Shown: positions 7,145 through 8,905 of the stretch, piece after piece
Layout: each line of letters begins with the position of its first letter
Numbering within the stretch: position 1 is the first letter of the stretch
Assembly: GCA_045599365.1 (NCBI GenBank)
Contig: JAZRVS010000156.1
Location: forward strand, 1-8,905
Direction: 5' to 3'
Source: UBA1715 sp045599365
GTDB lineage: Bacteria > Bacteroidota > Bacteroidia > Bacteroidales > UBA1715
DNA length: 8,905 nt
Made by a program: the position numbers and the translations under genes
The notes under the pieces: generated by a model
The model's database searches: none
What the model saw: only the letters and a program-made list of their open reading frames with translations
What the model was told of the DNA's origin: nothing

Positions 7145-7402
7145 ATGGAAACAAATGACGAATATAGTAACAGTTTAACTAAAATATACAAATATAGAAG
7201 TGGTAACAAAAGAGATATTGATACGATTTCGAATAATCAAATATGGGTTCCTTTGATAAGTGCATTGAATGATCCTTGTGATTTATCAATTTATTGTAAA
7301 GACATTGATAAAGGATGTAGACAGGTTAAAAAAATTATTGGAGGAAAATTGTCCAATCTTAGATTGCAAATAGAAGTTGCTGCCGTGAACATAATAGAGT
7401 AG
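7145..7402 (+). CDS. Truncated DUF2971-like protein (N-terminal part only)
   Basis: Seen: 85 residues. Residues 15-43 hold IYKYRSGNKRDIDTISNNQI followed by W-V-P and L-N-D-P-C-D. That series (K-Y-R, regularly spaced N/D-I-D, N-x-I-W, L-N-D-P) is the N-terminal signature of DUF2971 proteins, whose members are usually about 250-350 residues. After L-N-D-P-C-D the likeness fades and the frame stops at 7402; no other frame continues the family before the next gene. The start is supported only by a weak purine stretch (aggg) upstream. It lies 11 bp after the surface-protein gene and 32 bp before the nuclease-like gene. Inferred: most likely a remnant left by a deletion, though a short expressed protein cannot be excluded. 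The biochemical function of DUF2971 is not established. Confidence 0.6.
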   Translation: METNDEYSNSLTKIYKYRSGNKRDIDTISNNQIWVPLISALNDPCDLSIYCKDIDKGCRQVKKIIGGKLSNLRLQIEVAAVNIIE

Positions 7403-7419
7403 ATAAGTGTAAGTATAAA

Positions 7420-7425
7420 AAGGAG
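7420..7425 (+). promoter_or_regulatory. Strong Shine-Dalgarno for the nuclease-like gene
   Basis: The sequence aaggag lies 9 bases before the ATG at 7435, inside an A-rich stretch. It is by far the best ribosome binding site in the window and fixes the start of the downstream gene. No convincing -35/-10 pair stands in the 32-bp gap, so a promoter, if any, lies within or before the DUF2971 remnant. Confidence 0.85.
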
Positions 7426-7434
7426 ATATAAACT

Positions 7435-8880
7435 ATGTTTATTTCTGAGTATATAAAGCCAAAAGTAAACCTCAGCGAGTTAGGAGTTTTTGATGCGTTG
7501 ATCGATAAAGATAGCCATTTCTTTATTAATATCATCCGTCTGAAGAATTCTACAATTCCCGAATTTGTTGAAGCATATAAGCATCTAAATTCCTTTTTCA
7601 GCGAAATTGCGACTCTTCTTGATGCGGCTGATGAACCTGAGATGTCGGACAAAATGTATAAAAGTGCAAGAAAAAGATTTGTTTTTCATGAAGTAAACGG
7701 CATCAATCTTGGATTCTCAGAATCAACTACCGGTGCAGGTTGGGGCAACAATATATCAAATAAAGTTTTGGCTGATGCTTATCAAATCGTAAAAAAAGGG
7801 TCCAAACAACCTGAGATTTTCCATCTTGTTAGTTTATTTGAAGAGAATGTGGCAGGAGATCGTTTGAGCGACATGATTGCAACAATCATCGAACCTTATA
7901 TCATAAAATATACGCTTCGGATGATGCGCGAACTCGGAATTGCTCCCAAAACAAGAAAAAAGCTCACTTTCTCGGAAGATGGACTTATTGTTAATCCGTA
8001 TAAGCATTGTCCCATACTTATGTTACCCGAGGAAATACTGCACGAATTGCCGATTGCGGTCGATTGGGATGATATAAGCAGAGTCGCATTGGAAAACGAT
8101 ACCATTAGAAGAGAAATCAGCGCAGAGATAGGCATGGAGTGGAAGAAGTGGGCTTCTTCTGTGCAAAAAGATTATTTGCTTAAACATATATTTATGCAAT
8201 CGGATGTATGTCAAAGAGTGATTGACGGATATAAAAACGAAAATTTGGATGCACTTGATTTAAGAACGGATCCCGATTATTATGCAGCTATTCTCTTAAA
8301 AACCATTTGTGGTACGGAATCATTTTCAAAAACGAAAAGGCAGCCAAAAAGTTTCGATGCCTCTATGGATATTATCAATATATTCAAAGACTGGACAGAG
8401 AATAATCGCGGATGGGCAGAAATTCAATCAGCCCCGTCCAAAAGTAGAGAAAAATCCATACAGCGTTTTATGCATCTTGGTGCGAAATATTATTTGCAAA
8501 CAAACGATTTAGATGCATCTTTTGAATGCGATGCAGGAAACGGCGCGTTAGATATGAAAATCAGCCGCGGTGTGGATAAAACCATAACTGAAGTTAAGTT
8601 ATCTTCCAACGGTCAATATCTCCATGGATATGAAACCCAAGTGGCGTTGTATGGAAGAGCCGAAAGGACTGAAAAAACGATTTATGTCTTTATTGATATA
8701 GGTAATCCTCGTAGAAAGAAAGCTTTAATCGAACGATATAAGAGAGATAAAAAACAAGGCATAAAATGCCCTGAACTCGTTATTATAGATGCGGGGGAAA
8801 GATTTGCCGCAAGCACCTTTAAAACAGGTGACCTGGATTTTCATTTCGGTAATCTTGACAAAATCAAAAATGACTTTTAA
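7435..8880 (+). CDS. Uncharacterised protein with C-terminal PD-(D/E)XK nuclease-like domain
   Basis: Seen: 481 residues, start fixed by aaggag. The N-terminal two thirds carry FEENVAGDRLSDMIATII (from residue 135) and PILMLPEEILHELPIAVDWD (around residues 188-207), which look like family hallmarks, but I cannot name the family. The C-terminal third has a nuclease-type core: a helix with Glu339, Asp373 in GALDMKI, Glu386 and Lys388 in ITEVKLSS, and Q402-x-x-x-Y406 in YETQVALYG. This order (E … D … ExK … QxxxY) matches the PD-(D/E)XK superfamily, with QxxxY as in RecB/Cas4-type nucleases. Inferred: a DNA- or RNA-cleaving enzyme, possibly in defence or DNA processing. There is no signal peptide or membrane segment, so it is cytoplasmic. 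All catalytic positions are present, so it looks intact. No helicase, methylase or obvious immunity partner is in the window. Alternative: a nuclease-fold protein with a binding role only. Confidence 0.85.
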   Translation: MFISEYIKPKVNLSELGVFDALIDKDSHFFINIIRLKNSTIPEFVEAYKHLNSFFSEIATLLDAADEPEMSDKMYKSARKRFVFHEVNGINLGFSESTTGAGWGNNISNKVLADAYQIVKKGSKQPEIFHLVSLFEENVAGDRLSDMIATIIEPYIIKYTLRMMRELGIAPKTRKKLTFSEDGLIVNPYKHCPILMLPEEILHELPIAVDWDDISRVALENDTIRREISAEIGMEWKKWASSVQKDYLLKHIFMQSDVCQRVIDGYKNENLDALDLRTDPDYYAAILLKTICGTESFSKTKRQPKSFDASMDIINIFKDWTENNRGWAEIQSAPSKSREKSIQRFMHLGAKYYLQTNDLDASFECDAGNGALDMKISRGVDKTITEVKLSSNGQYLHGYETQVALYGRAERTEKTIYVFIDIGNPRRKKALIERYKRDKKQGIKCPELVIIDAGERFAASTFKTGDLDFHFGNLDKIKNDF

Positions 8881-8905
8881 TTTTGCAAATATGCTTTTAG
8901 GAAAC

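Noticed and set aside
7390..7419. Possible promoter (cataat, tataaa) before the nuclease-like gene
   Set aside because: No -35 element lies 16-18 bases upstream of either -10-like word, and such words are expected by chance in AT-rich DNA.
7359..7652. Minus-strand open frame of 97 residues spanning the start of the nuclease-like gene
   Set aside because: It overlaps a gene with a strong ribosome binding site, has a composition typical of an antisense shadow, and has no recognisable motif.
8881..8905. Start of another gene after the nuclease-like gene
   Set aside because: Only 25 bases remain; a faint purine stretch (taggaaa) could be part of a ribosome binding site but nothing can be supported.

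Overview
The window is AT-rich and carries three genes, all on the + strand. It looks like accessory DNA from a gram-positive (monoderm) anaerobe, most likely a gut Clostridia-type Bacillota. The evidence is the giant protein's architecture: a TPR-like cytoplasmic head, a single membrane anchor, InlB/Listeria-Bacteroides repeats with a MucBP-like domain, and BspA-like leucine-rich repeats (LRR_5). The taxonomic call is inference from protein families, since no rRNA or other marker gene is present.

Region 1 (left edge to 7133) is one very long gene for a membrane-anchored surface protein of at least 2372 residues. Its frame is open to the left edge and the first in-window ATG has no ribosome binding site, so the true N-terminus probably lies outside the window. 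The order is TPR-like head, charged helix, transmembrane segment, five to six InlB-type repeats with one MucBP-like domain, about 46 LRR_5 units, and a C-terminal cap. The LRR part is built from 69-bp units (23 aa) interrupted by three classes of recurring longer modules (five, two and three copies). Between about 5180 and 6190 the DNA copies are similar enough to show block duplication.

Region 2 (7145-7402), 11 bp downstream, encodes an 85-residue protein. It looks like only the N-terminal end of a DUF2971 protein and is probably a truncated remnant.

Region 3 (7435-8880) has a strong Shine-Dalgarno sequence and encodes a 481-residue protein. Its N-terminal family I do not recognise by name; its C-terminal third carries a PD-(D/E)XK nuclease signature with a RecB/Cas4-like QxxxY motif. 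It is the best candidate here for a little-described system, possibly defence or DNA processing, but that role is inference.

There is no tRNA, rRNA, CRISPR array, insertion sequence or convincing terminator. The intergenic gaps are 11 bp and 32 bp, so the three genes could be co-transcribed. Nothing in the sequence links the adhesin-like protein to the nuclease functionally.
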